From Streptosporangiaceae bacterium (GTDB taxonomy: Bacteria > Actinomycetota > Actinomycetes > Streptosporangiales > Streptosporangiaceae): a stretch of DNA of 7,139 nt. The first letter of the stretch is position 1. Each line of letters begins with the position of its first letter. The stretch covers positions 1 to 7,139 of the forward strand of contig JASHSZ010000144.1 of NCBI GenBank assembly GCA_030040815.1, written 5' to 3'. The position numbers were made by a program, and so were the translations under genes. Shown here one piece after another: positions 1 to 5,717 of this stretch. The notes under the pieces are model-generated. The model did no database searches. It was not told the origin of the DNA and saw only the letters and a program-made list of their open reading frames with translations.

Positions 1-1
1 A

Positions 2-466
2 TCGGTGCTGCAGACGCTGTGGCCGCTGCGAGCAGACCGACACGGCCCGCGGGGCCTGCGGGTCCTCAACGATCACCTCCGGTCGGCGGTGGTCGTCATC
101 GGCGACGGCGTACGCCCGGCCGCCAGCGGCCGCGGCTACGTGCTGCGAAGGCTTCTGCGCCGGGCGCTGACGGAGTTGTGGCGCGCGGATCCCGCCAGCC
201 CGCTGACGCTCGGCGATCTGCCGCCCGAGGTCGTGACCGAAACCGCGGACCAGTTCGGCCAGTCGGCGGAGCCGGCGGAGGTGCGCTCGGTGCTGCTCGC
301 CGAGGAGCGCCGGTTCCGGCAGCTGCTCACCCGCGGACGGTTGCTGCTGGCCCGGCTGTACCCGTCGGGGTCGCTGACCGAGGCGGACTACCGGTACCTG
401 CACGACACTCACGGGCTGCCGCGCGAGCTCGTGACCGACGTGCTGAGCCGGATGTCCGCGGAATGA
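2..466 (+). CDS. Alanyl-tRNA synthetase-related protein, 3' part (5' end outside window)
   Basis: The reading frame is already open at the left edge, so the start lies outside the window. The visible 154 residues match the helical tRNA-recognition part of class II AlaRS that follows catalytic motif 3. A DHLRSAVVVIGDG segment corresponds to the family's DHIR...ADG, GRGYVLRRLLRRAL is nearly canonical, an EERRFRQLLTRG helix follows, and YLHDTHGLPRELV matches the family's YDTYGFPLDLT. The protein then stops about 12 residues later. A full AlaRS continues with an editing domain carrying HxxxH and CxxxH zinc motifs and a C-Ala domain; none is present. The stretch between the VLQ that should follow motif 3 and DHLR is also much shorter than in E. 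coli AlaRS. This is therefore probably one of the short AlaRS-related proteins found in actinomycetes rather than the housekeeping enzyme. Whether it still charges alanine, or acts on a non-tRNA substrate, cannot be told. The next gene starts 13 bases downstream on the same strand. Confidence 0.8.
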   Translation, partial: SVLQTLWPLRADRHGPRGLRVLNDHLRSAVVVIGDGVRPAASGRGYVLRRLLRRALTELWRADPASPLTLGDLPPEVVTETADQFGQSAEPAEVRSVLLAEERRFRQLLTRGRLLLARLYPSGSLTEADYRYLHDTHGLPRELVTDVLSRMSAE

Positions 467-479
467 GCGAGCCGTCGTC

Positions 480-1538
480 ATGCTGATAGTCATGACTGCG
501 GCGCAGTATGACCCGTTCGAGCCGGGTCCGTTCGGTGTTGGCGTGCGCACGGTCGAGGTTCCCGACTCCGACCGCGCGCGGGCATTTCCGTGCGAGATGT
601 GGTACCCGGCCGCAGGCCTCCTGCCCGGTGAGCCCCCGCGCAAGCGCGCCGCGGACTCACCGGCTGAGGAACGCGGCGCGCCCGCGGCAGCCGGGCTGCA
701 CCCGCTGGTCATTTTCTCGCACTTCAGTGGCGGCGACCGGCGCACGGCCACGTACCTGACCACGCACCTGGCCAGCCACGGGTACGCGGTCGCCGCGATC
801 GATCACAGCGAGGTGGTGGCGCCGGAGCTTCGACCAAACCCGGATGCCGATCCCGCGGGCCGGGCCAGGCGGATCGACGCGATCATCGCGAGCCGGGTAC
901 CGGACGTGCGGGTCGTGCTGTCCGCCCTGACCGGGCCGCACCGGCCCGCCGGGCTTGACGGCATCGGGCTCGACCGGGACCGCGTCGGCGTCGCCGGGCA
1001 TAGCTTCGGCGGCTGGACGGCGCTGGCCGCGCCTGAGCACGAGCCGCGAGTCCGTGCCGTGGTCGCGCTCGCCCCTGGCGGCAGTTCGCGACCGCTGCCC
1101 GGAGTGCTGCCGCTGACCCTTGCGTTCGGTTGGAGGCGCGTCGTGCCGGTTCTGATCCTGACCGGTGACTGCGACGTGCCCGTGCCGCTCGACGGCGTGC
1201 AGGAGATTTTCGCCCGCGCGCCAGAGCCGAAGCGCATGTTCGTGCTGCGCCGCGCCGATCACCAGCACTTCGCCGACGCCGTGGAGACCAGCCACGAGGC
1301 GCTGCGGGCGATGACGTTGCCGGGTGAGGCCGCGTGGATAACCGCCGCCATGCTCCCCATCAGTGAGCTCTGCCCTGGCGAGCACGGGCGGCTGTTCGCC
1401 CGCGGCCTGACGCTGGCACATCTGGACTCGGCGCTACGCGACGATGGCGTGGCGGAGGAGTTCCTGGCCAGCCGGGCGGAGCGCGTCCTGGCAGCACGCG
1501 GCGTGGACGCCGCACAGTACGTGGTGCCGGTGCGCTAG
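480..1538 (+). CDS. Alpha/beta-hydrolase, PAF-acetylhydrolase / dienelactone hydrolase type
   Basis: The 352-residue protein is a serine hydrolase predicted to cleave an ester, lactone or similar bond; the substrate is unknown. The nucleophile elbow GHSFGG places the catalytic serine near residue 175. Before it, LVIFSHFSGG (about 76-85) is the oxyanion-hole strand-loop, and HLASHGYAVAAIDH (96-109) is the usual second conserved segment. The acid is probably Asp230 or Asp232 in LTGDCDVPVP, and the histidine His261 or His263 in RADHQHF. The N-terminal part, with VEVPDSDRARAFPCEMWYPA, resembles the PAF-acetylhydrolase-like plasma lipase family. No signal peptide is evident, so it is probably cytoplasmic. 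The start at 480 was chosen because GAGCGAG (465-471) sits 8 bases before it; the ATG at 492 is possible. The gene lies 13 bases after the AlaRS-related gene, so co-transcription is likely. It converges on the cupin gene with only 7 bases between the stop codons. Confidence 0.82.
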   Translation: MLIVMTAAQYDPFEPGPFGVGVRTVEVPDSDRARAFPCEMWYPAAGLLPGEPPRKRAADSPAEERGAPAAAGLHPLVIFSHFSGGDRRTATYLTTHLASHGYAVAAIDHSEVVAPELRPNPDADPAGRARRIDAIIASRVPDVRVVLSALTGPHRPAGLDGIGLDRDRVGVAGHSFGGWTALAAPEHEPRVRAVVALAPGGSSRPLPGVLPLTLAFGWRRVVPVLILTGDCDVPVPLDGVQEIFARAPEPKRMFVLRRADHQHFADAVETSHEALRAMTLPGEAAWITAAMLPISELCPGEHGRLFARGLTLAHLDSALRDDGVAEEFLASRAERVLAARGVDAAQYVVPVR

Positions 1539-1545
1539 TCGCGGC

Positions 1546-1938
1546 TCACAGCTGCGTCCCGGTCGTGGTGTGCACATGCGCCGGGATCTCACCCTCGTGC
1601 CAGTCACCGGTGGTGATCGTCTGCGACGGCTCGAACATCAGGATCGAGCCACCGGGCGACGACGGCTTGTGCTCGGTGCCTCTCGGCACGACGAACACGT
1701 CACCCTGACGCAGGCTCACCGTGGCCTGCTGGCCGGCCTCGTCCCGCAGCGCGACGTCGAACCGGCCGTCGAGTACGAGGAAGAACTCATCGGTGTCGGC
1801 GTGCACGTGCCAGACGTGCTCGCCGCTGGCGTGAGCGATTCGCACGTCGTAGTCGTTGACCCTGGCGACCACGCGCGGGTCGTAGATATCGGTGAACGAG
1901 GCCAGCGCCGCCGTCAGGTTGACGGGCGTGAGGTCCAT
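1546..1938 (-). CDS. Small single-domain cupin protein
   Basis: This 130-residue protein has the two classical cupin motifs. Motif 1 (about residues 40-58, GEHVWHVHADTDEFFLVLDG) supplies metal ligands His44, His46 and Glu51. Motif 2 (about 79-92, GDVFVVPRGTEHKP) supplies His90. With all four ligands present it should bind a divalent metal (Fe, Mn or Zn) in a beta-barrel. Small cupins of this kind are dioxygenases, isomerases or sugar/ligand sensors, so the reaction cannot be named. The frame stays open upstream to about 2085 and overlaps the neighbouring gene, but the start at 1938 is strongly preferred: AAGGAG lies 7 bases before that ATG and the protein then begins just before the barrel. 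It lies 50 bases downstream of the oxidoreductase gene on the same strand and is probably co-transcribed with it, which suggests a shared substrate pathway. Confidence 0.85.
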   Translation of the reverse strand: MDLTPVNLTAALASFTDIYDPRVVARVNDYDVRIAHASGEHVWHVHADTDEFFLVLDGRFDVALRDEAGQQATVSLRQGDVFVVPRGTEHKPSSPGGSILMFEPSQTITTGDWHEGEIPAHVHTTTGTQL

Positions 1939-1945
1939 TGCTGTG

Positions 1946-1951
1946 CTCCTT
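1946..1951 (-). promoter_or_regulatory. Shine-Dalgarno site that fixes the cupin start
   Basis: AAGGAG, read on the - strand, lies 7 bases upstream of the ATG at 1938. It decides between this start and the longer open frame that runs back into the oxidoreductase gene. Confidence 0.75.
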
Positions 1952-1988
1952 GTCGCGGTTGCCGCCGGCAGCTGTCGGTGCCTTGGGG

Positions 1989-2864
1989 TCAGCGGGATCG
2001 GGCGATGATGTCGCCGGAGTACCGGCGCAGGCTGTCGAGCTTGGACTGGAGCGGCTCGGCGTCCGGGCCGACGTGGTAAGGCCACCGGAAACCGACGATG
2101 ACCTCGGTTACCCCGGCCGCTTCCAGCCGGGAAATGCCGTCCGCGGAGTAGGCGTCGGCGGATATCACGATCGTCTCGAACGGCCGGCTGGTGGTGCCGT
2201 GCTCGCGGCGCAGCGCGGCCAGCCTGGCCAGCAGGCCAGGCAGGTCGGCGGGCTTGCCGCCGCCGTGCAGCCAGCCGTCACCGGTCATCGCGGCCCGCCG
2301 CAGTGCGGCCTCGCCGTGCCCGCCGATCAGCACGGGCACCGGACGTGTCGGCACCGGGGCGAGCTTAATCGGCGGGATGTCGTAGCTGTCGCTGTGGAAC
2401 TCGAAGTAGCCGCCGGCCGAAAGGCCGCGCACGATCGCGAGGGCCTCGTCCATCCGCTGCCCGCGCTCCTGCCACGGCACGCCGAGCACCTCGTAGTCCT
2501 CCCGCCACGGACTGGTGCCTACGCCGAGCGCCAGCCGGTTGCCGGTGAGTACCGCCGTCGAGGTGACCTGCTTGGCGACCAGCACCGGGTGCCGGATGGG
2601 CAGCTTGAGCACGAACGTGATGAACCGCAGCCGCTCCGTCACCGCACCCAGCGCCGGGATCAGCGAAAACGGCTCGAGGAACGGCTTGTCCTCCAGGAAC
2701 TCGCGGGTGCCGTCCGGGCTGAACGGATAGACGCTGTCGGAGCGCTCCGGGTAGCAGATGCTGTCCGGGATGACCATCGAGTCGTAGCCGGCCTCCTCGG
2801 CGGCGCGGGCCAGCGATGCGTAGAAGGACGGGTCTGTCATCGACTCGGCGTAGCAGAAGCGCAC
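1989..2864 (-). CDS. LLM-class (probably F420-dependent) oxidoreductase
   Basis: The 291-residue protein belongs to the luciferase-like monooxygenase superfamily, TIM-barrel enzymes that use F420 or FMN. The family signature is clear: RHPVLVAKQVTSTAVLTGNR (91-110), LALGVGTSPWREDYEVLGVP (111-130), an ERGQRMDEAL helix (133-142), and VPVLIGGHGEAALRRAA (176-192) for the cofactor-phosphate side. The lack of flavin-reductase partners nearby and the GVGTSPWREDYEVLG form suggest a F420 enzyme acting on an alcohol, aldehyde or enone, but this is inference. The start is a GTG at 2864, because MRFCYAES forms the usual first beta strand. GGAGGT (2868-2873) precedes it, although the 3-base spacing is short. 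The ATG at residue 9 would lose the strand. A KstR-like operator lies 50 bases upstream and the cupin follows 50 bases downstream. From memory, the M. tuberculosis KstR region also contains an enzyme of this class (Rv3520c); orthology was not tested. Confidence 0.88.
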   Translation of the reverse strand: MRFCYAESMTDPSFYASLARAAEEAGYDSMVIPDSICYPERSDSVYPFSPDGTREFLEDKPFLEPFSLIPALGAVTERLRFITFVLKLPIRHPVLVAKQVTSTAVLTGNRLALGVGTSPWREDYEVLGVPWQERGQRMDEALAIVRGLSAGGYFEFHSDSYDIPPIKLAPVPTRPVPVLIGGHGEAALRRAAMTGDGWLHGGGKPADLPGLLARLAALRREHGTTSRPFETIVISADAYSADGISRLEAAGVTEVIVGFRWPYHVGPDAEPLQSKLDSLRRYSGDIIARSR

Positions 2865-2914
2865 GGTACCTCCGATCCTGGCTGGGCCGCTACCCCAGGC
2901 TGGCCCCCTCGCAG

Positions 2915-2928
2915 TAGAACATGTTCCA
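2915..2928. promoter_or_regulatory. KstR-like operator, box 1
   Basis: TAGAACATGTTCCA fits the published KstR consensus TnnAACnnGTTnnA at every fixed position. It is an inverted repeat with one mismatch in the outer arm, and its core AACATGTT is perfectly symmetrical. KstR is the TetR-family repressor released by steroid-derived CoA thioesters. The box lies 50 bases upstream of the oxidoreductase start (- strand), its most likely target. It also lies 24 bases before an ATG at 2953 on the + strand, where no convincing protein follows. Box 2 has the same left flank (TCGCAG) in the same orientation. Confidence 0.7.
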
Positions 2929-3085
2929 GTCAGGAGATTGGAGAATCAGCCATGCTTGTGATTCCTAGCGCGCAGGCAGGGAGGAGCACCGGCGGTGGTG
3001 GCCGACGGCGGCGCTTCGTCAGCCGACGCGACCCCGCATGGCAGAGTTGCCGACGCCTTGTCGCCCTCGGTCATAGAGCGTCATT
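2929..3085. other. Stretch without a recognisable gene
   Basis: A + strand ATG at 2953 has a fair ribosome site (GGAGA, about 8 bases upstream), but its 55-codon frame (to 3119) gives an arginine- and glycine-rich product with no recognisable fold and runs into the VOC fragment. Short - strand frames starting at 3084 (21 codons) and 3074 (about 42 codons) are equally unconvincing. No terminator hairpin, tRNA or repeat was seen. It may hold the worn remains of a gene that box 1 once served. Confidence 0.4.
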
Positions 3086-3220
3086 GTGCCAGTGCTCCTG
3101 GCAGCTCAGGTCCGCTTGATTGGCTCACTGCGCAGCGTGGCGTTCGACGCGCCGGACCACCGGGCGCTCGCAGCCTTTTACGCAAAACTGCTCGGCGGCG
3201 AGCAACGCGATGACTGCGAC
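3086..3220 (+). pseudogene. Fragment of a glyoxalase/VOC-family gene
   Basis: The translated segment IGSLRSVAFDAPDHRALAAF followed by YAKLLGGEQRDD is the typical first beta-alpha unit of an actinobacterial vicinal-oxygen-chelate (glyoxalase/bleomycin-resistance-like) protein, whose usual form is LRSVVLDAPDPRALAAFYAELLGGE. Family members are normally about 120-140 residues. Here the similarity ends after about 45 codons and the rest of the frame is the complement of the - strand gene ending at 3247. No C-terminal half with its second metal ligands was found nearby. Possible starts are the GTG at 3086 or the TTG at 3116, directly before IGSLRS. The fragment is read as a truncated, probably non-functional remnant, perhaps cut when the neighbouring - strand gene arrived. 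Confidence 0.55.
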
Positions 3221-3246
3221 GTGCCGGCGATCGGTGCGGTGCGCTT

Positions 3247-3831
3247 TCATGGCGCTTGCCCGCACCCGCTGCATGGCATCCGCGCCCACGTCGCAGTGTC
3301 GATGTCGTACGTCCACTGGCCGTCGTTGGTGAGCATCGTGAGCGTGGGCCCTTGGACCCATACGACCTGCAGGAACGTGACCGAGGGCGGAGGAGTCTGC
3401 CAGGTGAACGCTGTCAGGTTCTTCGCATCCCAGCCGTTCATGCACGTGGCGTCGGTCGGCGAGCAGTCGAGTATGCCGATCTGTGATCCGGGGCCGCCTT
3501 GTGTCGTCACGACCCAGTCGTTACCGACGAGCTGGCACGACTCGATGGTGCCGTGCGTGCTCTGGACAGCCTCCGCCTCCGAACTGTTCTGCGCTGCCCA
3601 CATGCCGCAGGTGTTCGCCGGCCCCGATGTCGGCAGGGGCGGGTCGGGAACGGACGTCCAGTGGTTGCCGAAGGTGCCGGGCACCGGTCCCTTCTGGACT
3701 GTGTCAGCGCGGGGAGCTGCGCGGATGGTGCCGGCACTGGCATGCGCCACCAAGTAAGCGGCGACCAGGCCACCTAGCAGTATCGCGAGAATGAGTGCGG
3801 GCAAGGAAAGCCGACGGAATGATCTTGCCAT
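3247..3831 (-). CDS. Membrane-anchored or secreted six-cysteine protein, function unknown
   Basis: This 194-residue protein is not one I recognise. A basic N-terminus (MARSFRR) is followed by one hydrophobic segment at about residues 10-30 (LPALILAILLGGLVAAYLVA), either a signal anchor or an uncleaved signal peptide; AHASAG after it could be a cleavage region. The remaining 160 or so residues are polar, rich in Thr, Pro, Gly and Trp, with six cysteines at about 75, 99, 123, 130, 187 and 190. The even number and extracytoplasmic setting suggest disulfides. A lipobox is absent. Low lysine/arginine content and regular W/G/T spacing suggest beta structure. The ATG at 3829-3831 has AGGA 7-8 bases upstream. 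It stands alone, opposite to the flanking operon, and codons appear less GC-biased than those of its neighbours, so it may be a later arrival. It runs away from box 2, which lies about 140 bases upstream of its start. Confidence 0.7.
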   Translation of the reverse strand: MARSFRRLSLPALILAILLGGLVAAYLVAHASAGTIRAAPRADTVQKGPVPGTFGNHWTSVPDPPLPTSGPANTCGMWAAQNSSEAEAVQSTHGTIESCQLVGNDWVVTTQGGPGSQIGILDCSPTDATCMNGWDAKNLTAFTWQTPPPSVTFLQVVWVQGPTLTMLTNDGQWTYDIDTATWARMPCSGCGQAP

Positions 3832-3958
3832 GCTGACGTCCTGTGCGGTCGTTACCTCGCTGCCGTGGCGCTCACCACAAGCTTCTTGACGAGCACGGGC
3901 CGCAGTTGGTTGTACCCGGCTAAGTCGGCCGGGGTCCTGCGCGAGGCAGAGCCGCAGG

Positions 3959-3988
3959 TTGACCCGTCGCAGTAGAACGTGTTCTAGT
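3959..3988 (+). promoter_or_regulatory. Candidate promoter of the four-gene operon
   Basis: TTGACC (3959-3964) matches the -35 consensus at five of six bases. After an 18-base spacer, TCTAGT (3983-3988) matches the -10 consensus at four of six. The predicted transcript would start near 3995, leaving a leader of about 25 bases that contains the ribosome site. KstR-like box 2 overlaps the spacer and the -10, the right place for a repressor. The assignment is by eye only. Confidence 0.4.
3973..3986. promoter_or_regulatory. KstR-like operator, box 2
   Basis: TAGAACGTGTTCTA fits the KstR consensus TnnAACnnGTTnnA exactly, and its two 6-base arms (TAGAAC/GTTCTA) are perfect inverted repeats around a 2-base centre. 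It ends 33 bases before the ATG of the SnoaL-like gene and overlaps the candidate promoter, so it should repress the downstream operon until a steroid-derived CoA ligand appears. It shares 12 contiguous bases (TCGCAGTAGAAC) with box 1. Confidence 0.78.
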
Positions 3989-4019
3989 TGGAAGTCAGCC
4001 CGAGGGAAAGGCCGCAGCG

Positions 4020-4502
4020 ATGGACCTTGCCGCGCTCGAGGAAATCCGCCAGCTCAAGTACCGCTACCTGCGCTGCGTCGACCTGAAGCGGTGGGACGAG
4101 ATCGCCGACGTGTTCACCGCCGACGCCAGCGCCGAGTACGGCACGCACGCTGTGCGAGGTCAGCTGAGCCTGCGCGGCCGGGACGAGATCGTCGGGTACC
4201 TGCGCGACAACCTGGGACCGGAGATCACCACCGTGCACCGGTGCGGGCAGCCAGAGATCACGATCAGCGGAACCACCGCGACGGGTACGTGGTCGTTCGA
4301 GGACACGGTCATTGCTATGGCGCACCGGGTGTGGATCAGGGGGGCCGCGTTCTACGAGGACTCCTACGAACGCGGCGCCGACGGCCAGTGGCGGATCAGC
4401 CACACCGGCTACCGCCGGATCTACGAGACGATCAGCTCGTTCGACGACACCCCGTCGCTGCGGTTCCTCGACACCATGTGGTCCACGACGGATGTGGGCT
4501 GA
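4020..4502 (+). CDS. SnoaL/NTF2-like protein (SnoaL_4 type)
   Basis: This 160-residue protein has the length and opening pattern of the NTF2-like alpha+beta barrel. The first helix carries IRQLKYRYLRCVDLKRWDEI (9-28), then VFTADASAEYG (31-41), LRGRDEIVGYLRDNL (51-65), TTVHRCGQPEI with a conserved-type His73 (70-80), TGTWSFED (88-95), and the closing strands FYEDSYERGADGQWRISHTG (111-130) and YRRIYE (131-136). The family includes scytalone dehydratase, bile-acid 7-alpha-dehydratase, ketosteroid isomerase relatives and polyketide cyclases. A dehydratase or isomerase acting on a steroid-derived ring or side chain would fit, but the reaction is inferred. The ATG at 4020 is preceded by GGGAAAGG (4004-4011). 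It is the first gene behind KstR-like box 2. Its stop codon overlaps the ribosome site of the next gene, so the two are probably translationally coupled. Confidence 0.82.
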   Translation: MDLAALEEIRQLKYRYLRCVDLKRWDEIADVFTADASAEYGTHAVRGQLSLRGRDEIVGYLRDNLGPEITTVHRCGQPEITISGTTATGTWSFEDTVIAMAHRVWIRGAAFYEDSYERGADGQWRISHTGYRRIYETISSFDDTPSLRFLDTMWSTTDVG

Positions 4503-4510
4503 GGCACAGC

Positions 4511-5689
4511 GTGCTGACGAAGTCGTTCGCGGCCGCGGTGCTTGAGGCGGAGCAGATCGTCACCGGGGCGCCGCACGTGCGGACCGCGCAGGACCTGGCC
4601 GAGGGGTACGACTACCTGGCCGGCAGCATCCAGGCCTCGCTGCGAATGGCCTGGGCCTACCAGCGCGACTTCCCGTTCTTCGTCCAGTCCGCCGGACCGT
4701 ACACCAAGCTCGGGCTGGACAACCCGGACACCGTCTACCTGCACGCCTATCTGCGCGACAGCGCCGAGTACGTGGTCACCGGCCGCCGGGGAACGACGAC
4801 CGACCTGAGCTTTCAGGTGCTGAACGGCGACTACTCGCCGGTCGAGGTTCCGGACAGCCTGACCGCGTTCGACGACCGAGCCCTCGACGTCGGCGCGGAC
4901 GGGTCGTTCGAGCTGCGGTTCGGGCCGCCGCGGCCGGATGCGCAGCACGGCTACGTGCCGCTCGGGCCTGGCGCGGCGATGCTCGCGGTCCGCGAGGTGT
5001 ACAGCGACTGGTCCGCTGAGCGGCGCGGCACGGTGCGCATCCAGCGCGCGGACACGATCGGGGCCGCGCCGCCGCCGACCGATGAGGCGCAGGCGGCCAA
5101 GCGCTACGGCGTGGCGGGCAAGATCCTGCTCTCCCGGCTGCGGACATTCCTCGCCTTCCCCGAGTGGTTCTACCTGCACGAGCCGGTCAACACGCTGACG
5201 CCGCCCCGGCGCACCCCGGGCGGGCTGGCGACGCAGTTCTCGGCGGTCGGCCACTTCGAGCTGGGCCCCGACCAGGCGATGATCGTGACCGTGCCCAACG
5301 CCGGCAAGGACGTCGCGCCCTATCAGGGCATCCAGCTCGGCAGCCTGTGGTACGTCTCGCTCGACTACATCAACCACCAGACCAGCCTCACCGCCGATCA
5401 GGCGCGCACCGACCCGGACGGGATGCTGCGCTTCGTGATCAGTGAGCGCAACCCGGGCGTCTGCAACTGGCTGGAGCTGACCGGGCGCACCCGCGGCTAC
5501 GTGCAAATCCGCTGGCAGCGGCTGACCAGGGACCTCGGGCCCGCCGATGGTCCGGCGGTACAAGTTGCGCCGATGGCGCAACTGGGCGCGTTGCTGCCCT
5601 ATTACAACCAGGCCAGGATCACCCCGGTCGAGTACACCGCGCGGATCGCGGCGCGGCAAGCGGCCGTCGCCGATCGGATGGTCGGCTGA
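4511..5689 (+). CDS. Conserved protein of unknown function, DUF1214-like C-terminal region (Rv3531c-like)
   Basis: The 392-residue protein has no assignable activity. An N-terminal helical part (1-50) includes FAAAVLEAEQIVTGA and YDYLAGSIQASLRMAWAY. It leads to LGLDNPDTVYLHAYLRDSAE (67-86), the DNPD motif typical of the DUF1254/DUF1214 group. A beta-rich region follows, with YVVTGRRGTTTDLSFQVLNG (87-106) and GADGSFELRFGP (128-139). The C-terminal part carries GIQLGSLWYVSLDYINHQTS (273-292) and ends with DGMLRFVISERNPGVCNWLE (303-322), the DUF1214-like NWL signature. No signal peptide or membrane span is evident. The start is the GTG at 4511, with GAGG (4501-4504) six bases upstream; the frame is open much further left, but that extension overlaps the SnoaL-like gene and is noise. 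It sits 8 bases after that gene and 28 before the dehydrogenase. From memory it corresponds to M. tuberculosis Rv3531c (about 375 residues), part of the KstR region. Confidence 0.82.
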   Translation: MLTKSFAAAVLEAEQIVTGAPHVRTAQDLAEGYDYLAGSIQASLRMAWAYQRDFPFFVQSAGPYTKLGLDNPDTVYLHAYLRDSAEYVVTGRRGTTTDLSFQVLNGDYSPVEVPDSLTAFDDRALDVGADGSFELRFGPPRPDAQHGYVPLGPGAAMLAVREVYSDWSAERRGTVRIQRADTIGAAPPPTDEAQAAKRYGVAGKILLSRLRTFLAFPEWFYLHEPVNTLTPPRRTPGGLATQFSAVGHFELGPDQAMIVTVPNAGKDVAPYQGIQLGSLWYVSLDYINHQTSLTADQARTDPDGMLRFVISERNPGVCNWLELTGRTRGYVQIRWQRLTRDLGPADGPAVQVAPMAQLGALLPYYNQARITPVEYTARIAARQAAVADRMVG

Positions 5690-5717
5690 TGACCGGTGGT
5701 CGGCGCGGCAGAGGACG

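Noticed and set aside
657..1421. 254-codon - strand frame opposite the hydrolase
   Set aside because: It is complementary to a gene with an intact catalytic triad; the product is low-complexity and matches nothing.
1539..1545. Bidirectional terminator between the convergent hydrolase and cupin genes
   Set aside because: The gap is only 7 bases and I see no strong hairpin with a T-run at or just inside either gene end.
1939..2085. 49-residue N-terminal extension of the cupin
   Set aside because: It overlaps the end of the oxidoreductase gene, is Arg/Pro-rich, and an excellent AAGGAG site serves the ATG at 1938.
1938..3119. 393-codon + strand frame opposite the oxidoreductase
   Set aside because: It is a shadow of the clear LLM-class gene on the - strand and has no family signature of its own.
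3886..3915. TTGACG followed 18 bases later by TTGTAC as a promoter
   Set aside because: The -10 match is poor and the TTGACC/TCTAGT pair closer to the operon fits better with the operator and leader length.
3852..3977. Short - strand frame of about 42 codons ending with PADLAGYNQLRPVLVKKLVV
   Set aside because: It looks faintly protein-like, but it follows an in-frame TAG, has no usable start codon or ribosome site, and uses rare codons such as TTA. Chance is the simpler explanation.
3959..4510. N-terminal extension of the unknown-function protein frame
   Set aside because: It overlaps the SnoaL-like gene, contains Arg-rich nonsense and runs through the operator/promoter. The GTG at 4511 has a good ribosome site.
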